A stretch of 43,362 bases of DNA from Planctomycetota bacterium (GCA_014381555.1 JACNLO010000044.1:1-43362); one strand, 5' to 3'. Positions 32,593-41,794 are shown, counted from the first letter of the stretch. The notes: generated by a model not told the origin, from the sequence alone. Program-made: numbers and translations.

Positions 32593-34296
32593 TTACGCGT
32601 GTTTGTCTAACTCTTCCTCAACAGTTTTCATAAGTGTTGACATCATGTTGGACGAAAAGTCAAATTTCAATCCGCAAGCCTCAAACAATACTGGAAGGGG
32701 CTGGCTAGCACCAAGGGACAAACCATTCTTGTACGATGCAATTGCTTCTGTTGGATTCTCTCGATACTTCAGCCACATTTGTAATGCGCCAAGTTGCGCA
32801 ATTCCATATTCAACATAATAGAATGGGACTTCAAAAGGATGTAGTTGTCGGTGCCAAACGGATTCTTGTTCTGATTCAAGACCAGACCAATCCACACTTC
32901 CTCCAAAACGTTTTCCAAGTTCTAACCACTGGGCTGTTCGTTCTTCGCGAGAATGTTCTGGATTCAGGTAAATCCAATGTTGAAATGCGTCAATCGTTGC
33001 AACCCATGTCAATGTGCTAACAATTCCTTCTAGGTGTTTGCGAATGGCTCGTTTTATTTCATCGGGAGAATAAAACTCGTCCAAGAAGGGGTACGCCATA
33101 GATTCCATGCTCATCGAGGCAACTTCTGCAAACTCAATTGGTGCACCGCGGTACCACACCAAGTCATCATGACGACAGAGCATGTAATGAAATGCGTGGC
33201 CCGCTTCATGAACCATCGTATCGAGATCTCGTGGCAAGCCCGCAGCGTTCATAAAGATAAAAGGTTTTCGTTGACGGTCGCGGCTTGCTTGGTATCCGCC
33301 GGGGGCCTTACCTTTCCTTGATGCAAGGTCAAGGGAATATCCGCCATCACGCATTGAGTCAAACATTTCACTAAGCCCAGAATCCATTCGGTGAAATAGT
33401 TTTGAGGTTTTTTCAATTAGATCGTCCGCCGTATCAAATGGTCTTAAAGCAGAGTTACCGTGTGGATCAACCGCAATATCCCAAGGCCGCAACGTTTCTA
33501 CGCCAAGTGCTTCTTTACGCTCCTCTGCAAGTTTGCGGACAATCGGCATACATTCTTGTTCGATTGCTTCGTGGAATGCAATGCAGTCGTCTGGGGTGTA
33601 ATCAAAACGGTGCTTCGCTGCAAACATATATCCACGATATTCTTCAAAACCCGCATTGTTAGCAGTCTTGTCTCGATTAACAACCATCTTGTCAAAGATG
33701 CAATCAATTTTGTCGCGGTCTTGCAAACGTCGCTCTGCAACTGCTCGCCATGCTGATTCTCGAACACTTCGATCTTGGTCTTGTTGGTACACGCCCATTT
33801 GTGGCATCGTTCGTTCTTCGCCATCAAAGTCCACCATCATCGCACCGCATAATTCCGCATATTCTTGACCAAGTTTTGTATCTTCGGTTTGAAGTGGAAC
33901 ATTCTCTTCGCGGAAAATTTCAACATCTGCAAACCAATCACGAAGCAATACACTGAATCGTTCTTTATCCAAGTCACCGATGTGTTCACTTCGAACCACT
34001 TTTTTATTTAATTCAAAGCCAACTTTTTTCAGCTCAGGTTCAACGCATTCAACAAAAGATATGAATGCATTCTTTGCACCTTCATCTTCAGTGTTGCATG
34101 TCATTGCGATATAGAGATTAGACCCTGCCTCGGCTGCGGCTGCGTCGAGTTCGCTGCGGTCAAGTAGGAATTGCTCTAGGCAACCAGAACACTTGAATTC
34201 GCGGTCAAGTAATTGTTGGTAGTAGGGCTGTAAGTTATCCCAGGTAGTGGCATCAATATCTGCGGGGACAAAATCTGTAATCATCATTGTGGTCAT
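32593..34296 (-). CDS. M3 family oligoendopeptidase (PepF-like)
   Basis: This cytoplasmic zinc metallopeptidase of 567 residues cuts oligopeptides. The M3 zinc motif is MVHEAGHAFHYML, with the third ligand in EFAEVASMSMES, and YYQQLLDRE is in the N-terminal helical domain. FYYVEYGIAQLGALQMW is also typical of PepF. AGGAG lies about nine bases before ATG 34296, which is preferred over the in-frame start at 34323 inside the end of ispE. It sits between ispE and the molybdoenzyme in a tandem minus-strand group. Confidence 0.93.
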   Translation of the reverse strand: MTTMMITDFVPADIDATTWDNLQPYYQQLLDREFKCSGCLEQFLLDRSELDAAAAEAGSNLYIAMTCNTEDEGAKNAFISFVECVEPELKKVGFELNKKVVRSEHIGDLDKERFSVLLRDWFADVEIFREENVPLQTEDTKLGQEYAELCGAMMVDFDGEERTMPQMGVYQQDQDRSVRESAWRAVAERRLQDRDKIDCIFDKMVVNRDKTANNAGFEEYRGYMFAAKHRFDYTPDDCIAFHEAIEQECMPIVRKLAEERKEALGVETLRPWDIAVDPHGNSALRPFDTADDLIEKTSKLFHRMDSGLSEMFDSMRDGGYSLDLASRKGKAPGGYQASRDRQRKPFIFMNAAGLPRDLDTMVHEAGHAFHYMLCRHDDLVWYRGAPIEFAEVASMSMESMAYPFLDEFYSPDEIKRAIRKHLEGIVSTLTWVATIDAFQHWIYLNPEHSREERTAQWLELGKRFGGSVDWSGLESEQESVWHRQLHPFEVPFYYVEYGIAQLGALQMWLKYRENPTEAIASYKNGLSLGASQPLPVLFEACGLKFDFSSNMMSTLMKTVEEELDKHA

Positions 34297-34316
34297 GGTG
34301 CATTCTCCTGTGCGTT

Positions 34317-35135
34317 TCAACACGTGTGCGTTGCAATTGCAACGAGGTTGGTGTTTTCTTCAATCTTGTGAACAAGCGCCGTAGCGTATTGTGCATTATC
34401 GCAGATTATGAACATTGTTGAGCCACTCCCAGAGAGGTGTATTTCGTGCCCAGTCAACGTTTGTAGGTGGTCAATATCTTTAGACAGCCGGTCCTCAACA
34501 GCACACGCGGGTGCAAGAAGATCGTTTCCACTGTTGCTTTCTGGCTCTGTAGTCGAATCAAAAGCGTTGTAGACCGCCGCTGTTGAGCAGCCGTACTCTG
34601 GGATGATTAATACCAAATGAATTGTTTCAAGAGTAATTGGTTCTATTTCATTTCCAATTCCACGAACTACACATGCTCCACCATGAAGAAAATATGGAAC
34701 ATCTGAACCAAGATCCATAGCGATTTCCTTCAAATCTACATCTAAACTGTACATTTCACTCACCGCTTGCAACATAGCCGCAGCATCTGCTGAGCCACCA
34801 CCAAGACCGCCTCCAACTGGAATCCGTTTTTCTAATTTCATTTGTACAGGAAGTGTGGTCCCTACTTTTTCCTCAAGAAGGTGGTGAGCTCGAACAGCAA
34901 GGTCTGATGATACCGACCAATCAATCTCTGATTTGACCGGAGCATTCTCATTCCAGATAATTGCATATCTTGAAAGAGCATATGAATCGAGCTTAGTGAG
35001 CTCAAGTTCATCAAAAAACGCAATTGGGGACATCTTAGAGAGTATTGAATGCATCCCATCGTCCATTGGCTTGCCAACTTGGAGGGATAAATTGACCTTT
35101 GCAAATGCTTGGTAGTGAACCGTTTTCTTTTTCAT
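34317..35135 (-). CDS. ispE: 4-diphosphocytidyl-2-C-methyl-D-erythritol kinase
   Basis: IspE is the GHMP kinase of the MEP route to isoprenoids. The 272-residue protein has KVNLSLQVG at the N-terminus, the ATP loop PVGGGLGGGSADAAAML, and DLGSDVPYFLHGGACVVRGIGNEIEPI with the substrate-site His/Asp region. HLSGSGSTMF is motif 3. TATCCT lies eight bases before the ATG, overlapping a weak GAGG, so the mRNA may be leaderless. It is divergent from the AsmA-like gene with 38 bases between start codons. Confidence 0.95.
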   Translation of the reverse strand: MKKKTVHYQAFAKVNLSLQVGKPMDDGMHSILSKMSPIAFFDELELTKLDSYALSRYAIIWNENAPVKSEIDWSVSSDLAVRAHHLLEEKVGTTLPVQMKLEKRIPVGGGLGGGSADAAAMLQAVSEMYSLDVDLKEIAMDLGSDVPYFLHGGACVVRGIGNEIEPITLETIHLVLIIPEYGCSTAAVYNAFDSTTEPESNSGNDLLAPACAVEDRLSKDIDHLQTLTGHEIHLSGSGSTMFIICDNAQYATALVHKIEENTNLVAIATHTC

Positions 35136-35143
35136 CTCGCCTC

Positions 35144-35164
35144 AGGATACCAGACGGGTATCAT
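35144..35164. promoter_or_regulatory. Back-to-back -10 elements between ispE and the AsmA-like gene
   Basis: On the minus strand TATCCT (35149-35144) lies eight bases before the ispE ATG. On the plus strand TATCAT (35159-35164) lies nine bases before the ATG at 35174. Each promoter's upstream region would overlap the other. No clear -35 is present. Confidence 0.35.
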
Positions 35165-35173
35165 GCACACTCT

Positions 35174-37921
35174 ATGAAGAAGAAGGTAATTTCAATCATC
35201 CTTGGAACGCTTGCTGCTTTAGCGGTGGGAGCATATTTCGGAATCCCAATAATTGCTGCAAATCTAATTGCCGAAAAAATTGCTCAGAACCCTTCATACT
35301 CTGCGGCATCTGTCGACATCACTTGGTCGGGTCCACAAACAATAAGTGGGCTACATATTCAAAATAAACTTGGTACAGCAGATGTTGATGTTGAAATCTC
35401 CCATACTCTTATTGATTTTATCCAAAAAGACCTCGTGTTCAACGTAGCGGTGCGTGGAGATTTGGTTATTACTCCGTTCACAGAAAAACCAGATGAACCT
35501 AAAGAAACTACTCCAGCAGTGGTTGAACCAAAAAATACTGTCCCCATTGCTACAACCACAGACATTACGATTCCAAACATCGTTCTCACTCTAGACCTTG
35601 ATTCACTCACAGTTGAGGGTGAAGAGCCTCTTAAGTATCACGACGTTAATGGTTCCATTCGAATTGATCCAGGAAGAGTTTTTTCACTACTCCTAGATGC
35701 TTCAACAAATGTAGATGGCACGATTTCGTGCTCTTTGGAATCACCAGATCTTCTCACTGAGCAGGGCGCTATTAATTGGGACGCGAGTGCGTCGCTTGAT
35801 TTTATAATCGAAAATGCTGACCTTCCAACAATTGAGGGTCAGGGAGGATGGTCTGTCATTGAGTTGTATGGACAGATTTCTTCTCCAAAACTAAGTGATT
35901 CCATAAATGTTTCAATGGCTGGCAAATTGTCAGAATATGATGTGCCTCGGGGAACAATCACCATCAAAACTCAATTACTTTCAACCACCGACACCCAGAA
36001 TATGTTCGTGTTCAATGACAAAGAGATTGTTGGCACCATTAATTTAACCTCGGTTCCCACAACAATCCTCTCGCCGATTCTTCATTTCTATGACATTGAT
36101 CCTGTTCGAGACATTGGTAACACCATGAATTTGCGTGTCGATCGATTATCTGAAGGCCCTCCTGTTCGTGTAACCTTTACTTCTGACAGGTTACAGGTTG
36201 CGTGTATTTATGATCCAGATCTTGGAGTTATAAACGACCTTGATGTTGTTGCTGATCTTCATACCAAACTAGTACAAACTCTAACCAAAGATGTGTTTCA
36301 AGGAAATGCGATAGCAACTATCCATCTTGACCAACTTGTTCCTTCTGGTATTAGTTCCTCCGAAACGCCAGAGTGTGTTGGTCACATTGATTTGGAAGGT
36401 GCGTTGGATTATGTTCCAACAGGTACCACTATTCAATCTTTACAATCTGATGTTATTGCATCTATCGGTGATAGAAACATTTCAGCAAACGGTTCCATTC
36501 GTCTAAACGATTCCGATTCTACCTTTTCAATTTCTCTCTTTTCAAAAAACAAAAACAAGCTTGATGGTATTGACGACCTTTGGAAAACGGTAACGCGACA
36601 GTTACCTCGGGGCTGGGGAACTATTACTGCTTCAAACGTTCCAGTTAGCACCGTTAAACAGTTTGTAGATGAAGAGCAATCTCAATATCTTCAATATACA
36701 GGTCCAATTCTGTCAACAAATATCTCTCTTGAATTGAACAACATAGATGTTGAACTTATTAGCGACAAGTCGCAAGTAATTGGAACGGTGCAACTTGATG
36801 GGACAAACGTTATTGGAGTAAAAGATGCTGTTTTAAAAGTTAATTTAAGCGAAGCCGAAACATCCCATTTGTTTGATGGGATGTTTAAGAGCAAATCTAT
36901 TTTAAAAGCAAAAATAGGTTCTATTGACCTTGAAGGAAACTCAACATTTGATTCTTCACTTGATGTGGAAGAAAAACACATTACTGTTCGTGGAGTAACA
37001 ACTCGCCAATCAGTTGGAGACCGCGCTGGACAACTTGATGCCAATGTAATCGCAACTGGTATTGACACACTTCTTCTTGACACTTTGTGGAACTGTGATC
37101 GACTACTTGTCCGTTCGTTTGGCTCACCATTGTCAGTTGAAGTGCAAGCAATGGATGTTTTAAATAATCCTGTCATCTACTCTAGTGGCACTTCGCCCAA
37201 TGCTACTTTTGAATCTTCGTTCCGTTTGTTGCCTGACTCTTTCTCTACTCTTCCAAATACTACAACAAAATGTGAATTACAACTATCTCCTCAACTCACT
37301 CAACACCTTCTCAAGGATCTCGGGCCAATTCTGTCTGATATTCGTACAGTCAGGCGTCCTGTCCAAATGGATGCGTCTAATGTTTCAACATCTCTCGATG
37401 GCGACATCGCTTCCCTTAACGCAGATATTGTCATTAACATTGGCGAAGTCGCTCTTGACAGCAGTTCTGTCACTATGAAATTGTTACCTATGTTCAACAC
37501 AAAACATGTTGAAATCGTCCCAGCTTTTTTTGATCCGATACATATTCAAATCCGCAAAGGGATTGCAACATATAAAAAGTTCAACCTTACCCTTGTAAAT
37601 AAATATTCTATTCCATATTCAGGAACTATTAACTTTGTGAATCGTCAACTCAATATTCGATCGGCTGTTCCGCTTACTGGTCTTGGATACAGTATCAAAG
37701 AATTACGCAATCTTGCGACCGATATTGATGTGCCAATTTTGATTACTGGAACAATTGATAACCCAGTCACACAAGTAGACCCAAACTTTGATCTCAATAA
37801 ACTTTTGCAAAGTGTGGCGATTACTGCAATTGGTGATGCTATCGACGATGTGTTTAACAGTGATGATAAAGAGGGTCCAAACCCAATGGATCTTCTTGAA
37901 GAATTGTTTGGGGATAAATAA
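35174..37921 (+). CDS. AsmA-like periplasmic protein
   Basis: This protein of 915 residues has a single N-terminal membrane anchor (KKKVISIILGTLAALAVGAYFGIP) and a long, beta-rich, threonine/serine-rich periplasmic part. The C-terminus (SGTINFVNRQLNIRSAVPLTGLG, then VPILITGTIDNPVTQVDPN) matches the end of AsmA/YhdP-type proteins, thought to shuttle phospholipids to the outer membrane. The middle shows repeated strands but no enzyme motif. ATG 35174 is preferred because it starts directly at the basic anchor; the open frame upstream overlaps ispE. tag follows with a TAATG overlap. Confidence 0.75.
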   Translation: MKKKVISIILGTLAALAVGAYFGIPIIAANLIAEKIAQNPSYSAASVDITWSGPQTISGLHIQNKLGTADVDVEISHTLIDFIQKDLVFNVAVRGDLVITPFTEKPDEPKETTPAVVEPKNTVPIATTTDITIPNIVLTLDLDSLTVEGEEPLKYHDVNGSIRIDPGRVFSLLLDASTNVDGTISCSLESPDLLTEQGAINWDASASLDFIIENADLPTIEGQGGWSVIELYGQISSPKLSDSINVSMAGKLSEYDVPRGTITIKTQLLSTTDTQNMFVFNDKEIVGTINLTSVPTTILSPILHFYDIDPVRDIGNTMNLRVDRLSEGPPVRVTFTSDRLQVACIYDPDLGVINDLDVVADLHTKLVQTLTKDVFQGNAIATIHLDQLVPSGISSSETPECVGHIDLEGALDYVPTGTTIQSLQSDVIASIGDRNISANGSIRLNDSDSTFSISLFSKNKNKLDGIDDLWKTVTRQLPRGWGTITASNVPVSTVKQFVDEEQSQYLQYTGPILSTNISLELNNIDVELISDKSQVIGTVQLDGTNVIGVKDAVLKVNLSEAETSHLFDGMFKSKSILKAKIGSIDLEGNSTFDSSLDVEEKHITVRGVTTRQSVGDRAGQLDANVIATGIDTLLLDTLWNCDRLLVRSFGSPLSVEVQAMDVLNNPVIYSSGTSPNATFESSFRLLPDSFSTLPNTTTKCELQLSPQLTQHLLKDLGPILSDIRTVRRPVQMDASNVSTSLDGDIASLNADIVINIGEVALDSSSVTMKLLPMFNTKHVEIVPAFFDPIHIQIRKGIATYKKFNLTLVNKYSIPYSGTINFVNRQLNIRSAVPLTGLGYSIKELRNLATDIDVPILITGTIDNPVTQVDPNFDLNKLLQSVAITAIGDAIDDVFNSDDKEGPNPMDLLEELFGDK

Positions 37922-38487
37922 TGCAACGGTGCTCGTGGTGTGGTGATGACCCCACCTATGTTTCGTACCATGATGATGAGTGGGGAGTTCCTGAACACAA
38001 CGACAAGGCGCTATATGAGAAACTCTGCCTTGATGGATTTCAAGCAGGATTGTCGTGGATTATCGTGTTGAAAAAACGCGAAAATTTTAGGGCTGCGTTT
38101 GATAACTTTAACCCTGAAAAGGTTGCAAGATATGGTAAACGGCAAGTTAATCGGTTACTCAAAGATGCTGGCATCATTCGAAGCCAAGCCAAAATCAATG
38201 GCGCTATTGCAAACGCTAGGGCGTGGCTTGAAATTATGGATAACGGGAAGGGTTCTTTCGATACGTTTTTATGGAAACATGTCGATCACAAACCAATGTT
38301 AAACAAGTGGAAGACTGATTCTCAAATCCCCACCTCAACACCAATCAGCGAGGCAATGGCAAAAGACTTAAAGAAGCACAACTTCAAATTTGTCGGCCCA
38401 ACAATTTGCTATGCCTTCATGCAAGCAATCGGCATGGTGAATGACCATGTTATAACTTGCCCACAATATAAAAAACTGCTTTCTTAA
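37921..38487 (+). CDS. tag: DNA-3-methyladenine glycosylase I
   Basis: Tag removes 3-methyladenine from alkylated DNA. The 188-residue protein follows the family closely: CSWCGDDPTYVSYHDDEWGVPEHND with zinc ligands Cys4 and His17, GLSWIIVLKKRENFRAAF with the catalytic-site Glu, DAGIIRSQAKINGAIANARA, and KFVGPTICYAFMQAIGMVNDHVITC with the final zinc ligands. Its start overlaps the AsmA-like stop (TAATG). Its stop overlaps the stop of the converging Nif3-like gene at TTAA. Confidence 0.96.
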   Translation: MQRCSWCGDDPTYVSYHDDEWGVPEHNDKALYEKLCLDGFQAGLSWIIVLKKRENFRAAFDNFNPEKVARYGKRQVNRLLKDAGIIRSQAKINGAIANARAWLEIMDNGKGSFDTFLWKHVDHKPMLNKWKTDSQIPTSTPISEAMAKDLKKHNFKFVGPTICYAFMQAIGMVNDHVITCPQYKKLLS

Positions 38488-39608
38488 AAATACGTCCAAA
38501 GCGGAATGTCGGCAGTACTCACAGAGATGTTCGCTTTTGGAATACGTTGGGAAAGTTGTTTTTTAAGCGTAGGTAAATAACCCCTTTCGCTGTTTGTGTG
38601 CCCAGTTAACATTACCGCACATCCGCGTGCATTCGCGGCAACAACATTGTGATGTGTCATTTCGCCAGTAATAAACACATCGCATCCATCGTCTATTGCA
38701 AGTGAACAAACTGATCCACCTGCCCCAGCACACAAACCAACTGTTTGTACCTTTGAGCGATCATCTTTTCCTGCAGCGGGGGCGACACGAACATATCCAA
38801 TACCAAGGTGCTTCTTGAGTTTTCTGGCAAGTTCGTCAATTTGCAAAGATTGATCTAGGTGAACTCTCCTTCCAACTCCCATTTCTCTTCGGGGTCGTTC
38901 TCCAAGTTCATGTACTTCAAGTGCTGGTTCTTCATAAGGATGAAATTGTCTTATTGCTTGAATTGCAAGTGAAAGTGAGTCCCTTGAAACGACCATTTCA
39001 AATTTGCATTCAGCAACTTCTTGCAAAACTCCTGCTTCACCGTGAGTAGGGTTAGATCCATCACCACCAACGAAAGTTCCTATACCAGAAGTTGCAAAAG
39101 AACATTGCTCATAATTTCCGATTCGACCACACCCGACACTCGATAATGCGAGACGCAATTCCTCTACTTTATCTTCGGGACAAAATGTAATGAGTTTGCA
39201 TTCTTCATCTGGAGGCAAGTTGCCAAATGGTCTTAGTGCTCTAACGTCACCCTTTCCAATTCCTTCAACGATCCAATCGTTTACGCCACCCTTCGCAACA
39301 TCAAGTGATGTATGTGGTGAATATATTGCAATCTTATGTGCAATTGCATCAAGTACTACTCGTTCTTTGAAGGAACGGTCTGTTACAGATTTCAATGGAT
39401 GAAAAATTGGTGGGTGGTAGGAAACAATTGAGTCTATTTTTGATTCAATTGCTTCTTTTAAAACCGCTTCGGTTAAATCAATTGTTAACAAAATATTGTT
39501 TGCTTCCCAGTCGGGGGTTCCAACAAGGAGCCCAACATTATCCCAATCGTTGGCGAGATATGTCGGTGCAAAGGATTCAAATGCTTTTATGAGTTCTTTT
39601 GTTTTCAT
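38484..39608 (-). CDS. Nif3-like dinuclear metal-centre protein (YqfO type)
   Basis: This 374-residue protein of the Nif3/GTP-cyclohydrolase-I-type-2 family has a dimetal site of unknown reaction. DNVGLLVG, SYHPPIFHPLKSV, and ITGEMTHHNVVAANARG followed by TGHTNSERGYL supply the metal His and Glu residues. The middle third (about residues 130-240) corresponds to the PII-like insert of YqfO. ATG 39608 gives the family start MKTKELIKAFESFAP; eight codons upstream are open. TATTCT lies 14 bases before the ATG. Many annotations call this family a GTP cyclohydrolase, but that is not well supported. Confidence 0.88.
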   Translation of the reverse strand: MKTKELIKAFESFAPTYLANDWDNVGLLVGTPDWEANNILLTIDLTEAVLKEAIESKIDSIVSYHPPIFHPLKSVTDRSFKERVVLDAIAHKIAIYSPHTSLDVAKGGVNDWIVEGIGKGDVRALRPFGNLPPDEECKLITFCPEDKVEELRLALSSVGCGRIGNYEQCSFATSGIGTFVGGDGSNPTHGEAGVLQEVAECKFEMVVSRDSLSLAIQAIRQFHPYEEPALEVHELGERPRREMGVGRRVHLDQSLQIDELARKLKKHLGIGYVRVAPAAGKDDRSKVQTVGLCAGAGGSVCSLAIDDGCDVFITGEMTHHNVVAANARGCAVMLTGHTNSERGYLPTLKKQLSQRIPKANISVSTADIPLWTYF

Positions 39609-39621
39609 AGGTGAATACGGG

Positions 39622-39628
39622 TAGAATA
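39622..39628. promoter_or_regulatory. Overlapping bidirectional -10 elements (Nif3-like / Bax-inhibitor-like)
   Basis: TAGAAT on the plus strand (39622-39627) and TATTCT on the minus strand (39628-39623) overlap by five bases, between divergent start codons 48 bases apart. The plus-strand gene also has GAGGA eight bases before its ATG, so it would have a leader of about 20 bases. Confidence 0.45.
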
Positions 39629-39656
39629 CCATCGCACAACCATTAGAGGAACCATT

Positions 39657-40478
39657 ATGAGACTCGGAAAAAACATGTTAGAAACCAGTAATCCCGCGCT
39701 AAGGAACCACAATGTCTGGGATGAGGGGCTAGCGGCTGGTGGCGTTGATACTGCATCTGTTGGTGGTGTGGTTAATAAGACAGGAATGCTGACTTCCGTT
39801 GCAATAGCGGGTGGAATGTTTGGCATTTGGCTTACACAAAATCAACCGGGGCTTGCTTGGCCACTGGCCATTGCGGGCATTATCGCCATCTTTGTAGTGT
39901 ATTTCATGATTATGGCCAATCCGCTTCGTGCAAAACAAACCGCTTGGATTTACGCTTTGGTGCAAGGGGCATTTCTTGGAGTTCTCACTCATGCGCTAGA
40001 TGGCGCGCTTGAACAAATGGGATATACCGCAATGGGCGGTCTCGCTTTGCAAGCGTTCGTTATTACTATCAGCGTTCTTATTTCAATGCTTGCTTTGTAT
40101 TATTTTCGCATTTTGCAGCCCACCAAAAAGTTTGTTGCTACGGTAAGCGTACTCACTCTTGGTATTTTTGTTACATACATGATTTCATTCGTGATGTCTT
40201 TCTTTGGTGCTCAGATGCCGTTTCTTTCGATTGGATCTGCGATGGAAGGTGGCAACGCGGCCCTAATTGGCATAGGTCTAAATGTTTTGATTCTTGGGGT
40301 AGCTTCACTTTGGCTCATCATCGATTTTGGCATGATTGAAAAACAGGTTAAATCAGGCGCACCAAAACAAATGGAGTGGTTTTGTGCATTTATTTTGATG
40401 GTCACGCTTGTTTGGATTTATCTCGAAGCCGTGAAACTTTGCTTCCGATTAGCTGTTTTGTTTGGGAATCGTGACTAA
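39657..40478 (+). CDS. Bax inhibitor-1/YccA family membrane protein
   Basis: This inner-membrane protein of 273 residues has about seven hydrophobic segments. The opening TSNPALRN is typical of the bacterial YbhL/YccA-like branch, and the end (SLWLIIDFGMIEKQVKSGAPKQMEWFCAFILMVTLVWIYLEAV) carries the conserved acidic residues of the BI-1 pore (D in IIDF, E in EW and LE). Members are pH- or calcium-sensitive channels or protease modulators; the role here is unknown. Its stop overlaps the RibBA stop (CTAA). Confidence 0.9.
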   Translation: MRLGKNMLETSNPALRNHNVWDEGLAAGGVDTASVGGVVNKTGMLTSVAIAGGMFGIWLTQNQPGLAWPLAIAGIIAIFVVYFMIMANPLRAKQTAWIYALVQGAFLGVLTHALDGALEQMGYTAMGGLALQAFVITISVLISMLALYYFRILQPTKKFVATVSVLTLGIFVTYMISFVMSFFGAQMPFLSIGSAMEGGNAALIGIGLNVLILGVASLWLIIDFGMIEKQVKSGAPKQMEWFCAFILMVTLVWIYLEAVKLCFRLAVLFGNRD

Positions 40479-41659
40479 CGATCGCCGTTTGTTGCAATCG
40501 GAACTTCTTCTTCTATATCAATACCAAAACCATGCAACGCGGTGAGGTGTTTGGGGTGGTTTGTAAGTAGTTTAAGTTTTTTCAAACCTAAGTCGCGAAT
40601 TATTTGTACGCCTGTGCCGTAATCGCGACGATCCATCGGCTGTTCAGAAACGGTAAGGTCTGGAACGTTGACATCTGATTCTGGTCGTTGAATTTTTTGC
40701 AGGCGGTCGATAAATTCGTCACCGTATTGTTCGGGCCGCATATAAATGAGCGCGCCGCGGCCTTCTTCAGAAATCATTCTCAACGAAGCCCTAAGCTCCT
40801 TGCCAGAAGGATGATCCGTAGCATCAAAAATATCGCCCAATAAATTACGTCGGTGTACTCGAACAAGCGTTGGTTCTTCGATTGGTTTTGCGCTGCCATA
40901 TTCATCCATGTCTCCAACTCCGCCAACAGTCAGCGCAAGGTGAGGAACAGCATCAATAGCACTGTGATACGCAAATAAATTGAATGTGCCGTATGGGGTT
41001 TCAATTGGAGTGCCGCACGTTGGCTCAATTCGTTTAACCAAACTCTCACGGGCAAGGCGGTATTCAATAATTTGTTCAACGGAGCACATTTTGAAATTGT
41101 GTTCTTCACAAATTTTCTCAAGATCGGGCACACGGGCCATTTCACCATCTTCTTTAACAACCTCGATGATAACTGCGGATGGTTTTAACCCTGCAAGTTT
41201 ACACAAATCAACTGAACCCTCGGTTTGACCTGTTCTTGCTAGCACACCACCGTTACGCGCGCGAAGAGGATTGATATGCCCCGGGCGGACGAAATCGTCT
41301 GGTCTAGAGTTTGGGTCAACTAGTAATTCAAGAGTTTTTACTCGGTCAGCCGCTGAAATCCCAGTTGAAACATTGTGACGCGGGTGCCCATCGACGCTAA
41401 TCGTGAAAGGTGTACCACGAACACTCGTATTGTCCGAAACCTGTGGCCCAAGCTCCAGTCGGTCGCAATCATCACCAGTCATTGCAACGCAAAGATACCC
41501 ACCACCGATTCGGGTAAAGAAGTTGATGAGTTCGGTGTTGATATGCTCGGTAGCAACGACAAAATCACCTTCGTTTTCACGATTTTCATCGTCAATAAGG
41601 ACAACCACCTTGCCTTGCCGCAAATCTTCCAACACTTCTTCAATAGTCGCTAACGCCAT
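40475..41659 (-). CDS. ribBA: RibBA-like protein with degenerate GTP cyclohydrolase II domain
   Basis: RibBA normally makes two riboflavin precursors. The N-terminal DHBP synthase domain keeps [11 protein letters not shown] and [14 protein letters not shown], but the GHTEA motif is GQTEG, so the metal-binding His (His153 of E. coli RibB) is Gln145. In the C-terminal GTP cyclohydrolase II domain the three zinc cysteines are replaced by Asn272, His283 and Ser285, and RQEGRG reads RPEQYG. Zinc-dependent GTP cyclohydrolase activity is therefore unlikely, as in the RibBX group. ATG 41659 follows TAAAAT by six bases, suggesting a leaderless start. The fold is otherwise full length (394 residues). 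Confidence 0.85.
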   Translation of the reverse strand: MALATIEEVLEDLRQGKVVVLIDDENRENEGDFVVATEHINTELINFFTRIGGGYLCVAMTGDDCDRLELGPQVSDNTSVRGTPFTISVDGHPRHNVSTGISAADRVKTLELLVDPNSRPDDFVRPGHINPLRARNGGVLARTGQTEGSVDLCKLAGLKPSAVIIEVVKEDGEMARVPDLEKICEEHNFKMCSVEQIIEYRLARESLVKRIEPTCGTPIETPYGTFNLFAYHSAIDAVPHLALTVGGVGDMDEYGSAKPIEEPTLVRVHRRNLLGDIFDATDHPSGKELRASLRMISEEGRGALIYMRPEQYGDEFIDRLQKIQRPESDVNVPDLTVSEQPMDRRDYGTGVQIIRDLGLKKLKLLTNHPKHLTALHGFGIDIEEEVPIATNGDR

Positions 41660-41665
41660 CACCGT

Positions 41666-41671
41666 ATTTTA
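41666..41671 (-). promoter_or_regulatory. Candidate -10 of a leaderless ribBA transcript
   Basis: TAAAAT on the minus strand is six bases before the ATG at 41659. The 33-base palindrome starts directly upstream and fills the -35 region. The peptidase gene on the other side has an identical TAAAAT-N6-ATG arrangement. Confidence 0.4.
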
Positions 41672-41704
41672 CATGGGGACAGTCCCCAGGGGACTGTCCC
41701 CATG
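41672..41704. repeat. Perfect palindrome of two GGGGAC-N-GTCCCC units (copy 1)
   Basis: A perfect 33-base palindrome, CATGGGGACAGTCCCC then A then its reverse complement. Each half is itself the near-palindrome GGGGAC-N-GTCCCC. No T-run follows on either strand, so it is not an intrinsic terminator. It abuts the ribBA -10 element. It may be a REP-type dispersed repeat or a double operator. Confidence 0.8.
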
Positions 41705-41746
41705 AAATCTGCAATACAAATCTAATAAAAGCGAATTAGGCAAGTT

Positions 41747-41783
41747 TTTTTGGGGACAGTCCCCTGGGGACTGTCCCCAAAAA
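41747..41783. repeat. Perfect palindrome of two GGGGAC-N-GTCCCC units (copy 2)
   Basis: The same 27-base core (41752-41778) as copy 1 with centre T instead of A, flanked by T-run on the left and A-run on the right, giving 37 bases of dyad. It ends six bases before the TAAAAT of the peptidase promoter. The two copies differ only at the centre and flanks. Confidence 0.8.
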
Positions 41784-41788
41784 CGCAG

Positions 41789-41794
41789 TAAAAT
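41789..41794 (+). promoter_or_regulatory. Candidate -10 of a leaderless M42-like peptidase transcript
   Basis: TAAAAT lies six bases before the ATG at 41801. There is no Shine-Dalgarno sequence, and the upstream palindrome occupies the -35 region. Confidence 0.4.

Noticed and set aside
36691-37176. Minus-strand open frame inside the AsmA-like gene
   Set aside because: It is Ser-rich with no start signal, and the sense-strand frame runs without break for 915 codons.
41747-41783. The second palindrome as an intrinsic terminator
   Set aside because: An A-run, not a T-run, follows the hairpin when it is read from either strand, so it does not fit an intrinsic terminator.
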